Assembly: GCA_002946415.1 (NCBI GenBank)
Contig: NJPS01000012.1
Coordinates: 124,001 to 188,000 of the forward strand
DNA from: Rutstroemia sp. NJR-2017a BVV2
Taxonomy: Eukaryota; Ascomycota; Leotiomycetes; Helotiales; Rutstroemiaceae
DNA length: 64,000 nt
Direction of reading: 5' to 3'
The notes below the pieces were generated by a model. That model had not been told where the DNA came from, did no database searches, and saw only the letters and a list, made by a program, of their open reading frames with translations. Numbering within the stretch: position 1 is the stretch's first letter; every line of letters starts with the position of its first letter. Below are positions 45,154 through 56,900 of the stretch, piece by piece. Position numbers and translations under genes: made by a program.

Positions 45154-45720
45154 TGGACGCACGTATTCGTCTGCGTGGGGGAGAACTTGGTACAGATCGT
45201 TAGTTTCATAATAGTCAAGGAGAGGATGATTGCTATACCTCGACATTGGTGGTGTAGTGGGATGTCATGTCTTCTACAGCATTTAGTTCATTATATCGCG
45301 TTAGAAGATGGAGGGATATGCTATAGTTGCAATTGTAGCGTAATGCAACCAAGCAAGAAATCGAAATAGGCTTCGTTCGATCCAAGAGGTGATGTGATGT
45401 AAACACCGTAACGGTGCGTCTGATTAGACACTCGTGATTTCTCCAATATTGAACATGAAAAACCAGGAAGCAAACTCTTTCCCTTGCCCCACTGTTACAT
45501 GTACATGATATTTAGAAGAGCATCTCGCCCTTCGTCCGGAGTTGAATGTAACTGGCAAGACAACCATCGTCATCGAAGGGATATGTGAATTCCATCTTAT
45601 CAAGTCATCGTGCTGTGTTCAGGCTACTGCCCTACACCGTTACCAATTCCCTCATCGAAAGAAGATGAATGATTGAAAGGCTTCGATCATTATCCTGCTT
45701 AGTAGACCAATTCAGGTGAG
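45154..45720. other. Spacer, possibly with further transporter remnants
   Basis: Around 45547-45570 a frame reads NVTGKTTIVIEG, which faintly resembles an ABC Walker A (GxxGxGKTTIV), but the distance to the remnant downstream is shorter than normal. Too weak to annotate as a gene. Confidence 0.3.
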
Positions 45721-45972
45721 CATAGCACCACTGCCCAGACCCGAAAGACAGACATCTCTATCCGAGAAGCCGTCAAAAACAGCGCCTCACTATCGCCCGC
45801 GCTCCCGTTTGTGTTCGAAGCTGCAAGCACACTCTACACTCACACCGAACGCTCAGCGCAACGCAAAACTATGAAGGCGCGCATTACAACCACCCTCGCG
45901 CATCGTTTGTCGAATATCAAAGATGCGGATAGGTTCTTGGTGCTTGTGCTGGAAATCTTAAGGAAATCTTAA
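45721..45972 (+). pseudogene. Remnant of an ABC-transporter ATPase domain
   Basis: A frame ending in TAA at 45970-45972 translates to a segment aligning by eye with the end of an ABC nucleotide-binding domain: ISIREAVKNS (compare ISIARAVLKNS), FEAASTLYTHTERSAQR (compare LDEATSALDTESER) and TLAHRLSNIKDADRFLVLV (compare IAHRLSTIKDADRILVL). The H-loop histidine and the following ADR are kept, while the Walker B aspartate and glutamate positions are altered (VFEAAS). No start codon or upstream half is found, so it cannot encode a working transporter. It was likely a multidrug-type (ABCB) exporter. Confidence 0.6.
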
Positions 45973-48296
45973 CTTACAGTCAGATTTCGGGGAAGCGGGG
46001 CAATCTATCCAAATACGCCCCAGACTCAAGTACTAGAAGTAATCGATAGGCCATCGATTCTATACCCGCGACGCAGCACCCATTGACGTCTATATTAAAT
46101 GAAACATACCGTAACTTAGCGGAGGCGGAAAAGGTAATCACGATAGAGGCGAGAATAGTTCGAGCCCTCCAAAATTATTTTTATGAGCGACATGGAAGTT
46201 CGGACGAAGTACCCGAGATGATGCGCAGACCACAACCCTGCTGCAACGGTTTTCTCATCTGCACGGAGCGATCTCCGTCATTGTTGCCGGATTTCTACTT
46301 GATACGAAGTAGAGGGTCTAGAATTACGCAGTATGTGTACGAATAGGGAAACGATCGTTGGTGATTGAATGGCCTCAGATGGACCTAGACTGCTGATCAC
46401 ATACACATACATATACAACAACTACGAAAATGAGAATGGCAGGATGTGATGTAGTGCAAGCACTTCGTCGGACTGTCGGGCGCGTCTCGACTTACCATCG
46501 CCATCGTACAGTAGCTCACGGTCTCCGCATCATATCTCATAAGTCCGATGTTGGCTACTTACTGTATTACGAAGCAGGCAGTCACCTGCGATGGATTGTT
46601 GAAGAGCTTGTTTTGCTTTTGCGTCGATAAGCATCCTCTCTCGACTCAGCCTTGAGGAGATAATTCGGATACTTCGTCTGAGCTCCGGGACTCCGATTCG
46701 GGCTTTACAGCTGTGAGTTCTGCTGACGAACAGTCTTCACAAAGCTCCTTCGTACAACCAGGGAATTGCCAGATTATTTCACAGGACAGGTACAAAATAA
46801 TCATCCAGCATGATACCTGCAACGGCAACATGAAAAAAATACATGCAGTGGAACTTCCCCACATGCAAAGCGTTCGTCCTCGAGTCTCACGCATAAAATT
46901 GGTTCCTGTCCCGAATTCAAGCCCGCGAATATCGAATAAATGATTGGGCCGGCCTTCTAAATTAACTCTTTTCCTCACACACTCGTAAGCAGCATCCCAA
47001 AGCAAGGCACACCCTTTCGTTTGCATCCTTCAGACCTCATACGAAGTCCATCATCCTGCGACCGTACCGGTACATATGACGTCGGTGAAGCAAAAATAAG
47101 AAAATCAGTCTTCGCTTCCGAGCAAGCCACCACCAATTTACCCCTTCATTTAGAAATCTTTGCAATCAAGTTATGATGGTGAGTACGGAATTAGGAGACG
47201 TTGTGCGAGGCAGTGGCTGCGACTGCGACTGCGACTGCGACGTACGAATACAAGTAGGCACAGCGGGATTGTCGTCGGGAGAGGGAGGGGCCGGAGGGGA
47301 TGGAAATAGGTTGTGGCTTCTCTCCCCGAGGAAAGTTTACTTTTCTTAGCAGGAGAGAATTCGCTGTGGTTGGCTGTACTGGTAGCGTAGCTGTGTAGTA
47401 GTCATACGAAGTAGAGCGAGGAATCATTCGGGACTCCGGGAACAGAATTGGGAAATACATACGTATGTAATGTCGTCGTTGTCGTCGTCGAAGCGCATGT
47501 AAAAGTAAAAGAGGAGGTTGAATACAGTGTGGTATGATGCAGTGTTCGATATTGCGACAGCAATTCATTTCAATTCATTTCTCCCGCACTGTACTCCCAG
47601 CCTTTCTATATCTCCTGATGCCCAACTGCTCCTCTCATAACTCACACATCGCGCACAAATTAACAACATCATCTCACATCACGCTCTCCTCAAAAAACAA
47701 TTGGCCATCGGGTGTCGCGCAACCACACGCAGCCCGAAAAGGAAACAATCAACGCATCCATGCGTATCAGATGAGGTGTCATGGGGGGCCAACAGCGTCG
47801 CAGTCTAGAATATCATAGGGTGCGCAGGGGGCGGCCGTGGGGCGTGCTGCAGGGTCTTGGGGTGGCTCCGCTATGATGGAATCCGAATCCATTCCCTCTC
47901 TCTGCCAATCCTGGTCTGCGCCGCGTTGTGGTACGGAGTTAAGTGAGGGAGGGAGGATGATATAAGTTGAGGGATTCCCCGGGGGCTTTTTATGATATTG
48001 ATTTTGTTTTGATTTTTATATATCCGCCATTCGCTCACCTCGACTAACTACTGCATGAGACATCTGAGTTGTTGAAGTGGATAGTGGATACATCTTTTGC
48101 ACTTACCCCTCCTCCACTTACTCGTGCCGTGCGTGCGTGCGTGCACCACAAGACTCTTTTTGCTCATCGGGCATAATTCGAGCATCGCATATTATCGCAC
48201 GACTATCTACCTACAAATACAATCACACCTGCACACCATCCATCTCACACACACCTCACCTCACCTCACTTCACCTCACCAACAACCAACCACAAA
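45973..48296. other. Spacer with simple repeats
   Basis: About 2.3 kb, no convincing gene. A (GACTGC)n run lies at ~47217-47241, a (GTC)n-rich stretch at ~47472-47490, and (CACCT)n at ~48250-48280, the last in the pyrimidine-rich leader of the next gene. Confidence 0.55.
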
Positions 48297-48770
48297 ATGG
48301 CCACCACCACCACCTCACCCACCACCTCCCCCCGCCCCTCCAAATTCATTGAAGACCTCCCCCCCTCCCCCACCAGCCCAACCTCGCTCTCCATGCGTCC
48401 CCACTCCCCCTCAACCCCGCTCTTCCAGATCCTCCACGAAATGGACGACTACGAGCGGAAGCGCTCGCGGGCCTCTTCTTCCTCCTCTAATGCATCCACA
48501 TCCACATCCACATCTCGCGTTCGCAAGAGCGAGGACTACAAACGCGAGTATGCGAATCTAGGATGGGGGAAGACGGGTGCGGGAGCGGGGGAAGAGAGGG
48601 TGCAGGGGAGGAGTAGGAGTAGTACTTTGGAGTCGGGGGAGAGGGAGAGGGAGAGGGGGAGTGGACATGTGCATGTGCATAAAGAAGTCGAGGTTTTGGG
48701 GTCGAAGATTAAGGGGCGGTTGAGGGCGTGGACGGCGGTGGGGAAGGGCGGGGAGAGGGAGGGGACTTGA
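48297..48770 (+). CDS. Small Ser/Pro-rich protein of unknown function (157 aa)
   Basis: The ATG at 48297 has a good fungal context (CACAAAATGG) after a C-rich leader, and the frame ends with TGA at 48768-48770. The N-half contains an ordered-looking line KFIEDLPPSPTSPTSL followed by TPLFQILHEMDDYERKRS, which looks like a conserved short motif; the middle is Ser/Thr-rich and the C-half Gly/Arg/Glu-rich, ending in a basic segment (LGSKIKGRLRAW). No domain is recognised. The strong purine bias of the 3' half resembles the flanking DNA, so only the first ~85 residues carry clear coding character. Function unknown. Confidence 0.55.
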   Translation: MATTTTSPTTSPRPSKFIEDLPPSPTSPTSLSMRPHSPSTPLFQILHEMDDYERKRSRASSSSSNASTSTSTSRVRKSEDYKREYANLGWGKTGAGAGEERVQGRSRSSTLESGERERERGSGHVHVHKEVEVLGSKIKGRLRAWTAVGKGGEREGT

Positions 48771-49445
48771 GGGGTTTGCGGGGTTGAGAAATTTGGAAAT
48801 TATTTGGAAATTTATCAGTTGTGAGATGCGATAGGGATCTATTGATCTACGGCCGAGAAGAGAACGAGTGGAAGGAGAAGAAGAGATATCATACCATGGG
48901 AGGAAAATCGCTAGATGAGTACTACTACATGAAGGAAGATCGATCGAATGGAAGAAGAAGAAATAGAACGTCGAGTCAGTGCGGGGGAGAGGTGGATGGA
49001 GATGGAGTTATGAGGAAGAATCTGTGGATGCAAGATGGGGCATGAAATTTAGAGTGTAGATTTAAAAAACATATAGACCGGTGCTTAAGCTCAATTGGGC
49101 TTTGGTTTATGGAATCAGAATTGATAGCTTGTTGCTTACTGAATTTGTCTTTTCGTGGATTGCTTGGGTGAGAGATGATCGGTCATTGGTATGATAGACT
49201 GGTGCTTAGGCTGTGTTGGGCTTTGTTTGGGGGAATCAGAATTAATAGCTTCTCACTTGCTGAATTTGGCTTTGTATGCATTTGATTTGAGTGAGAGATG
49301 AACACATTGTCGGTATTGCTTTCATAGATCTTGGTCCGTTGAGATAGGCAGTTTGAGATAGATACCTAACCACACATCCTAAATTATAAAACTTACTCTC
49401 TCTCCCACCTCCGTCCTCCTAACCTCCCCCACCCATCCACCCCAC
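48771..49445. other. Spacer with a diverged tandem duplication
   Basis: Non-coding 3' flanks of two convergent genes. It contains a two-copy, 121-bp direct repeat (listed separately). Confidence 0.6.
49074..49315 (+). repeat. Two-copy 121-bp direct repeat
   Basis: Copy 1 starts TAGACCGGTGCTTAAGCT at 49074 and copy 2 TAGACTGGTGCTTAGGCT at 49195. Both go on through TTGGGCTTTG, GGAATCAGAATT.ATAGCTT, CTGAATTTG and GTGAGAGATGA in the same order, with scattered substitutions. Confidence 0.8.
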
Positions 49446-50375
49446 CTACCCCTCCGCCTTCCAAGCCAAGGTATCCCCCGCCAACTCCTCCCTCTCCCTC
49501 TCCCCGAACAAAACCCCCGCCGGATTCCCACAATCCCCCCTCACACACACCGGCCCCCCACAGCACGTTTCCCACGCGCACACCTCCGCCCCAGGACAGT
49601 CAAAATCATCAGTACACGCCAGCGCCTGATCGCACGACCGGTTCTCGCCGCAGAAGCCTTCAAACGCAATGTTGTAGAAGCAGAAACAGGTCGCGTCGCT
49701 CGTGCACGGCTGGATGCCTTCGGAGCAGGGGAACGGCGTGCAGGGCCCACGGTTGCAGGTGCCGTGCTCGCAGATCCCGGACGCGCAGACGTGTCCGCAG
49801 GAACCGCAGTTGGAGGGGTCGGTGAGGAGGGCGGGGCCGCTGGGGCAGGGGGTGAGGGTGCTGGTTGTGGTGTGGGTGAGGGTGCTGGTGAGGGTCTGAG
49901 GGGGAGGGGGGTTAGTGGGATGGATGGTATGGATAGGAATTTTGGACGGATGTATATGAAAATAACAGAACACAGGCACACATACCGTCGTAGAGCACAC
50001 CGTAGTCGGATGAATTCCCCAGCACGAACAAGCACTCGAATAGCGAGCTTCACCCGAACAAGCAGACGCATAAGCAGGAAGCGTAAAAGCAGTAGCAGCA
50101 GCAGTTCGCTTTGCTACCGTCGATGCGACTGTGATGGTGGTGAGCACTGTTTGAGTGATGGTCACACTGATGATCTCCGTGGGCGAGAGGCCAGACATGT
50201 AGCTCACGCAGTCATTGTATGCGGTGGCTTGTTGCAATGGACCGCGGAAGTCACCGCTGATGGCGCGATAGCAGTTGTCGGCATTGCAGCCGGGTGCTGT
50301 GGTGGGAGAGTCGGTGGTGATGGAGAATGCGATGGAGGAGCCGAGGAAAGAGAGAGCGGGTAGGAAGAACTTCAT
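49446..50375 (-). CDS. Secreted cysteine-rich protein (two exons)
   Basis: ATG at 50375, stop at 49446. The first exon (50375-49986) encodes a signal peptide (MKFFLPALSFLGSSIAF), a Cys pair region (GCNADNCYRAI) with DCVSYMSGL, and a Thr/Val-rich stretch (ITVTITQTVLTTITV-like). A canonical 90-nt intron (49985-49896, GTATGT..CCCCCTCAG) lies between codons; exon 2 (49895-49446) then encodes a Thr-rich linker and a Cys-dense domain with NCGSCGHVCASGICEHGTC, CTPFPC, CFCFYNIAF and further Cys pairs. Spliced length 279 residues. NCGxCGxxCxxGxCxxGxC repeats are common in fungal secreted/cell-wall proteins; function unknown, a wall or host-interaction role is only a guess. The intron has no stop and is a multiple of three, so retention would add 30 residues. 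A TATA-like TTTATAA lies ~80 bp upstream (50458-50452). Confidence 0.8.
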   Translation of the reverse strand: MKFFLPALSFLGSSIAFSITTDSPTTAPGCNADNCYRAISGDFRGPLQQATAYNDCVSYMSGLSPTEIISVTITQTVLTTITVASTVAKRTAAATAFTLPAYASACSGEARYSSACSCWGIHPTTVCSTTVCVPVFCYFHIHPSKIPIHTIHPTNPPPPQTLTSTLTHTTTSTLTPCPSGPALLTDPSNCGSCGHVCASGICEHGTCNRGPCTPFPCSEGIQPCTSDATCFCFYNIAFEGFCGENRSCDQALACTDDFDCPGAEVCAWETCCGGPVCVRGDCGNPAGVLFGEREREELAGDTLAWKAEG

Positions 50376-51606
50376 GGTGCTGGGATTGGAAAGTCTGGGA
50401 GAGTGGGTTTAGATGTCCTAGGCAAATAGAACTATGTTGGCGTAGCTAAACTTATAAAGACCCGGTATGCGGCAACAGCCCCTCGCCGGGTAGAAGGGGG
50501 AAACACTCACGTCCCTGATCGTGAGATTGTATTACGCTCCCATGAATATTGAACGCAAGCAACATGGCATCGAGTACATGACCATGCGGTTGTGATCATC
50601 GAACACATGGCGAGTAGTTCAGAATAACGGGGAAATCCCACGTTCCAGCGGGGGAAAACCGTATTCAATTTCGCTACCAATAATGTTGTGGAGAATGCGG
50701 TGTTCGAGGCTATTGATTGACTTTATCGACCTCTGCCATACCAACGATAAGATATTGTACGAGGTAACCTCTTATTGTTATTCTCTCTGATTTGGAACAG
50801 GAAGCCTGGGGAATGGCATCCTCATTGTATGGTTGATTGGAACGAGGTGCACAAACTTGTTCACTCGAAAACAAAACCCAATTTCGATGCGTCATTGTGA
50901 TGTCAAGAAAGACTTTAACCAAGAAAACGTTAACACAAGAACGGTGAATAAACTATCCAAATCCCCATTGCCACTTCAACGGAATGAATGGTAACTGATA
51001 GGAGAACGTTGTAAAACCACGAGTACGATGGTAGTAGCAAAACGAGGCAAGTATTGACTACAACACATGCATATGCAAGATCCCGTATAACGTGGACCGG
51101 CGAGCCGCATGAGAGCTATACGAGCCGGTCATGAGTGCCCTAGAAGAAAACTGATGAGAAATTGTGTCGAGAAGTGGTGCTGTGGTAGGGAAGATTATCG
51201 ATGGTTGTTTGTTGGTTGAAGAGGTGGTTGAAAGTAGGGCGCGAGAGGAGATTACATGAGGAAATTTTCGGCAATTCGCATGATTTTCGCCGAGACGGTG
51301 TCGACAGCACGACAGTCGATCTCAATTAGAACAGCTGATAGTTCCGCGGGAGATGATCTAATAACGAAATTGGAACTGAGTGGTGGTGCAAGTGAAGAGA
51401 ATTGTATTGGGGAGAGAATGATATTGGGAGGAACATACACAAGTCTTATAAGTTTACCAGTTACAGTACAATGCAAGACCACAGAGCAGTGGATATTAAA
51501 GATACTCATATAATTCATGCCCTAGCTAATCATAAAGTCCATAATCGTGTCATATCCATATCATGACCATTCATCCTTCCTATCGTACAAGCCACACATT
51601 CATAAC
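50376..51606. promoter_or_regulatory. Promoter of the cysteine-rich gene and spacer
   Basis: TTTATAA on the minus strand at 50458-50452 is a core-promoter candidate. The rest of the region to 51606 shows no gene; the short frame at 51256-51513 has no recognisable features. Confidence 0.5.
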
Positions 51607-51999
51607 TTAAGAAGAAGATCCTCCCTTGCTACCAGCCTCAGCCGGGTCAACCTTGCCGTGAGCGAATTCTACAAATCGTCAGTATGGTGTAATCAAACCA
51701 GGAGATGATACTACTAACCTCCTTTTGCGCTTCCGCCAGAGTTGCCAGAGCTGGTACCGGTGCTTCCTCCAGTGCTTTCTTCAGTGGCACCTCCAGTGGT
51801 AGAACCACCGAGTGCGCCAGCCTCATGGGGGTCGACTTGGCCGTGGGCGAACTCTCCGGTTCCTACTCTGCCGTCTGGCTTGCCTTCCTTGGTGAGGCCG
51901 TCGTGTTCTGAGTGGAGAGTTAGCTGGATATTCTATGGATAGAGTGCAATGCGCAATGGATGGATAATTGGACGTACCAGTTGGCTTGTAGGTAGACAT
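51607..51999 (-). CDS. Small glycine-rich KGG-type stress/conidiation protein (three exons)
   Basis: Exons 51999-51978, 51907-51719 and 51668-51607 with introns of 70 nt (GTACGT..CTAACT..CTCAG) and 50 nt (GTTAGT..GTAG) encode 90 residues starting MSTYKPTEHDGL. Two copies of the motif G-EFAHG(Q/K)VDP-EAG are present: GEFAHGQVDPHEAGALGG at residues ~26-43 and KGEFAHGKVDPAEAGSKGG near the C-terminus, separated by a Gly/Ser/Thr linker. This is the layout of small hydrophilic fungal proteins related to the KGG stress-motif family; they are often abundant in spores or under stress, so such a role is inferred. The 22-nt first exon makes the gene easy to miss. Upstream, a TATA box (52136-52130) and a perfect 16-nt palindrome (52155-52170) suggest tight transcriptional control. 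Confidence 0.85.
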
Positions 52000-52129
52000 T
52001 TTGATTTGTGGTTTGAAGTTTGTTGAGTTGAAGAGGTTTGAGTGATAGATTGATTGACTTGGTATTGAAGTTGCAATTGTGTGTTTGATGATGAAAAGAA
52101 AGTGCTTTGATCAGGAGAAATGCCACGGT

Positions 52130-52136
52130 TTATATA
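52130..52136 (-). promoter_or_regulatory. TATA box of the KGG-type gene
   Basis: TATATAA on the minus strand, ~131 bp before the ATG. Confidence 0.55.
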
Positions 52137-52154
52137 GCCATCGAGCCTTGCCGT

Positions 52155-52170
52155 CTCCAAGTGCTTGGAG
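52155..52170. promoter_or_regulatory. Perfect palindrome in the KGG-type promoter
   Basis: CTCCAAG-TG-CTTGGAG, 18 bp upstream of the TATA box. The symmetry suggests a site for a dimeric transcription factor; which one is not known. Confidence 0.4.
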
Positions 52171-53904
52171 CATCAAGCTCTACGTAAGAGCACGACATCA
52201 TGAAATCATGGCCAGGATGATATCTTGATTCGTTCTAGGACAAGATCTCGCGATCGATGATCCATATTGCAAAGGCATAGGTAAGTGAGGGGGCCGACTA
52301 CCATTTGTGGGGTATCCAGGGAGAGTTCGATAGTTGTGATGTCAGATTATGCTCTCAGGTATTGATGTACCTGACCCAATCCAGGTACCGATTGGACAGC
52401 AAATGCTCAACTGTTGCACCCTCCTTGCAGGCAGTCATGGCAAAGGGAGGAAAGGAATATGGGGGGAAATATCATGACGAACATGACATAGCTACTGCAC
52501 TTTCCCACGGAAGTACGTTACCAGATCAACATACTTTAGTAGATTAATTCTGGAATTCTAGAACTCGGTGTTGTTGATCCTTCCCGGCGAGAGATTCTAG
52601 CTCCCCCTAGTTGCTGGGTAGGTGTACGCGTGTGGGGAAGATCGAGACGCGATAGCTAGCCACTGACATGAAAGAGCCCTCCATTTCAAGTAATGAACCT
52701 GGACAAGTAGCTGCACACAGGGCTCAAAGTAGCTGTATTCTAAGGTTACCTAGAAATGCAAACACGCATCGGACACGAATACGACAAATATTCGAGATGA
52801 TGTACCGCGTTTCGATCGCGTCGTCATGTGCACGCATGAGGAGCTAATGATGCAGTCAATATAAATCGTGCTTACCCTGGTCAGTCATCTAGGGTGTTGA
52901 TGTTGGCTTTTCGGAAAGAGGTCAAAGCTGCGACGTTGAATCGATGATATCAAATGTCTCGACGCTCGGGGAGCTTTGCAGGGCTATTGTTGTCGTGAAT
53001 CGGGTGGGGGACATCGTGATCGCCGAGCATTGAGTACTTTGTGACAAGAGGTCTTTTGGGAGATCGCGATTCTTAAATTGGGGGTTTCCGTTTTCAATAT
53101 GGTATCTTCGTTGCTGCATGAACTCTCCCGGAATGGCTGACTGATCGACACCTTGTCTTCCAGTGTTGTCGTCTTCATATCACAATTACTATTACCTCCT
53201 CCTATGATCACATTTACCTAATCCCTAACCGTAAAATTCTTTCCCCAGTCTCGTCTCCTCCCTTCATGCCATATTACATTACTGCATAAAACATGCCTCC
53301 TCGCTCGCCATCCAGCGCTTTTCCTCAAACGAGTGTATCCCCCGCCTTGAAGTTTTGTTCTATTTGATGGTATTGCTTATTACACATAGTTATCACAGCT
53401 AGAAATATCACACATCGAAAGGCCTAGCATCATGATGTAAGTTGCAGTTTCGTTTCTATTTTCTCCCAATTCTGTATCTTCTCTTCTACTACGACTTCGG
53501 TTCTATTTCCATACCCATCAGCACCATTTTCTCTCTTGCTCTCTCTTTTTGTCTCTCTCTGTGTGTGTCTCTCTCTCCGTTCTGTATTCTGCCTGTTTTA
53601 ACCTTCGCTTCCCCCACCCTCTCACTTCCTTTTGCCTTCTCTCTCTCTTTCTTCCCTCCCCACTAATTCATACCCCTCAACTGACCCTATCAAGAGCCCA
53701 ACCCAAAGGAAATTTATGAAAAGGAACAATGTAAAAAGAAAAAGGGTATCAATTTCCCAAAGACCCGCTCCACACAGCTCCAATGTAAATGCTATCCACA
53801 CACAACCAAAACCCGCAATAATCCTACAAAGGAAAGCTTTACCTGCACCCCTTGCCCCCCCAAAATAGCCCTACCCCAAAACGTAGAAAAAAGAGCGCTG
53901 TAAA
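52171..53904. other. Spacer between the KGG-type and TBC genes
   Basis: No convincing gene. Bases ~53450-53660 are strongly C/T-rich with (TC)n and (TG)n runs (53525-53580), close to the 3' end of the TBC gene. Confidence 0.5.
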
Positions 53905-56900
53905 TCAATCCATCTCATCCTCCACTGGCATTGGCGTCCGAACGGTTAGTTCTTCCGACTCATCGCTACTTCCCACCTCCCCTTCCTGCGGCTCCCCAAT
54001 TGAGTCATCCTCCTCAGTAATCACATCATCCACCTTCGTCTCCTCACTCAGAGCCGCCGCCGCAGCAACCGCCGCGGCCTCCCTCTCCGCTCTCTCCGCC
54101 CTTCTCGCCCGATTCTTTTCCTCCCTCTGCCTCACCAAATCCTTCTCCGCCTCAATCGCCCTCGTCCTCCTAACCTCAATATCATCCCTCTTAACCACCT
54201 TCCTCAAGCCCTCCGACGCATGAATCAGCCCATCGATACTAATCGCATGATTCGTCATATGGTGATTAATATAAGTATACACCCCCGCTGGGGAAGAACA
54301 CTGCAGAAGCTGCTGCTCGTTAAGTTTCAGCAGGGCGAGCGCAACCTGGAAGAGGAATGTGCTGCCGTCGTTCATGCAGAGGACGACGTCCCAGACGCGG
54401 AAGAGCGCTTCGGCTGATAGACAGTCGGTGAAGACGCTGAGGAACCATTGGAACGTGAGAGCTTCCAATTCGATGCCTAGGTCATCAAGATGTTGGGAAA
54501 GCTTGGGTAAGATCTGCGCAACGTATTGGCGCAGGACTTGTTGATCGGCGCGCGAGGCTAGTAAACTGTGGTCGTAATATCCGGGAGGGAGAGTATGCTC
54601 GATGATGCTGGTTAAGACCCAGAAAGCGTCTTCGGCAGTTGGCATGATGAGGAGTAAATATGCGGTAATCAGGTTCATGCCCTGACAGTATCCAACTTCA
54701 CGGTTGCGTCTCGAGTATGCCAAAAGTACTTCGTTAAGTTTGGCGACTCCGGGGCCTCGGCGGAAGAAAATGTTGTCCGTTAAGGTCCGGTTGATATCCA
54801 TTTGAATCTGAGCAACAACAGCTGGGTCGTCCTCTTCCCCTCGATGAGCTACCAAATCGTCGTAATACCCCGGTATACGTGATGCCGACGCACCGGAGCA
54901 TTCAGCCCAAATCTTGGATCGATATGCTACTGGAATGCCACCAAGTACCAAACTTTTGAATTCGTTCCATTTAGCACGTCCGACCTTGCCTTTGTTGCCC
55001 AGGCCAGAAACTCCAATAATTTCACCATCAGCCAGGCTTGCTTCTGGCATAATCGCTATAGGGCGCTGGGATCTCGGGTCTATGGTTGCGGCTAATGCAG
55101 CGGCTGCCGCTTCTCCATCGCGTCTACGTTCGGCCCTAACCTTTCGTAGAAACTCGTTCCACCTGACAGTTTTATCCCGCTGCAGTGAATCGTGAACTTC
55201 GCCAAGCTGTTGCAATAATAGTTTCACAGGCTCTGTATCCTCTTGAGGAAGTGCAGGCGTAGACGCAGTAGAGCTGACTGGTTTTGAAATGGTCGCTTCG
55301 TCCGACGTAACAGAAATAGCCGGAGCTGCTGCCGCAGTACTCGCTGAAGGGACAAATCCCCTCTCTTCGGCAAAGATGCCTGGAGATTTTGGCATTTCAC
55401 CGCCCTCCATGACTTCAAATGCGGGCATGTTTGAAGATGGGGTATGGGAAAGCAACTCGGTAGGGAAGGTAGCAATCTTGAGATAATCTTGCCAGCGTTT
55501 GGTAGGCTTCTCTTCATCCTCGCCACGGTCTTCGGTAACTATAGATGAAGGAGAAGCGGGCCTGTCTTCATCCAAAGCGTCTCCTTCGACTATTGCAGAA
55601 GAAATGCCGCTTCGGGCACCGCTCAGCATCTCTACACGACTTCCCCTTTTACCTCTCCTAATTTTCTCAGCAGCTTCTCTCTGTCTCTTCTTGCGCCTTT
55701 GGTCGTAAATGAACCCAAATCGATCAGTGAGAAATTCTTGATTGGGGTAGTTTCTATATTGCATCAAGGTAGGTGGCTGCGCGTCTGGTGGTAAGATAGT
55801 GTCCATCTCAACAGGACCAAAATTCTCATTTGAAAGAGTGCTTGAACCTTGCGGACTGGATCCCATCGTATCCCATCTCTCTTGCGGAGCACCGCGGGCA
55901 GTCACATTATTGCCAAGGGGTGTTGGTTTGCGAATGGCCTTTGGAACAGGCTTTGGCGCCTGGCGTGCAGACATTGTAGTCTTCGTGCTCGTTCTCGATG
56001 CTGTCCTGCCAGGTGGCTCCGTACCAGTGCTGTTAGATCTTCCACGGCTTGCTGAAGCATCGTTATCTCGCACAGTCGAAGTCCCAGCAACCAATTTCAG
56101 CGCCAATGTTGCTAGACTTGATTGCTTCCTCTGTCGATTACCAGTCGTTGATTCGCTGCTAGGAGGACGACTGTCGCCTTCGCCAGACGGCGGCTGGAAT
56201 ACATCGTCCTGTAAGATTGTGCGCCGACCTTGCACTCCAATGCGCGCAGGAATATTCGTACCGTTCGTAAGTGCATCCCCGTTGATACTGCTAGCTCGAC
56301 TGTTCGTCCGACTACTTCTCTTACTTGTCCCACCCCAAATGTAGTCTTTCCAACCCTTCGTAGTCCCTCCGATCGGCTTCTCTGGTGACGGCTCCTTTGC
56401 GCGTATTGTAGCATCGTTCTCCAAATTGTCCAACTCGCCCATGACCACCGTCTCACTCATAGCATCATTCACAAGATCTGCTATAGCAGGCTCACTGGGA
56501 GCAATGGAGCTACCAGAGGCTTTCCGCCTGCTTTCAATGGTGCGCAGGCGAGTCTCCAACTCCAAATTCGAAAGACCACATTCCAGAATTATTTTCCTCA
56601 AGGCCCGCTCCCTCTCTTCTGCTTTGCGCCGGAGTGAAGCAATCTGGGCATCTCGTCGAGCTAGATCCTCCGCAATCTGCCTAACCAGCTTCACAGCACC
56701 ATTCCTCGCTATTAACCTCTCGATATGTTCATCGTTCGCATGGTGTATCGAACCAGGTACATGTGAAGGGCCCATAGGCGCATCGTCGAATAAAGCTGTG
56801 CGCCTCTGCAAAGACGCAGTCGAACTTGTCAGATCAGCGACCGAAGTCGTCGCCGAAGATTTCCGATTCGCAACCCCATCGTTAGCTGGCAAGGAGAAAG

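Noticed and set aside
45547..45570. Walker A-like NVTGKTTIVIEG reading
   Set aside because: Matches only the end of the motif and its spacing to the ABC remnant is too short; mentioned only as possible.
46646..47026. 126-residue minus-strand open frame
   Set aside because: No motif, no promoter-like context, located in decayed spacer.
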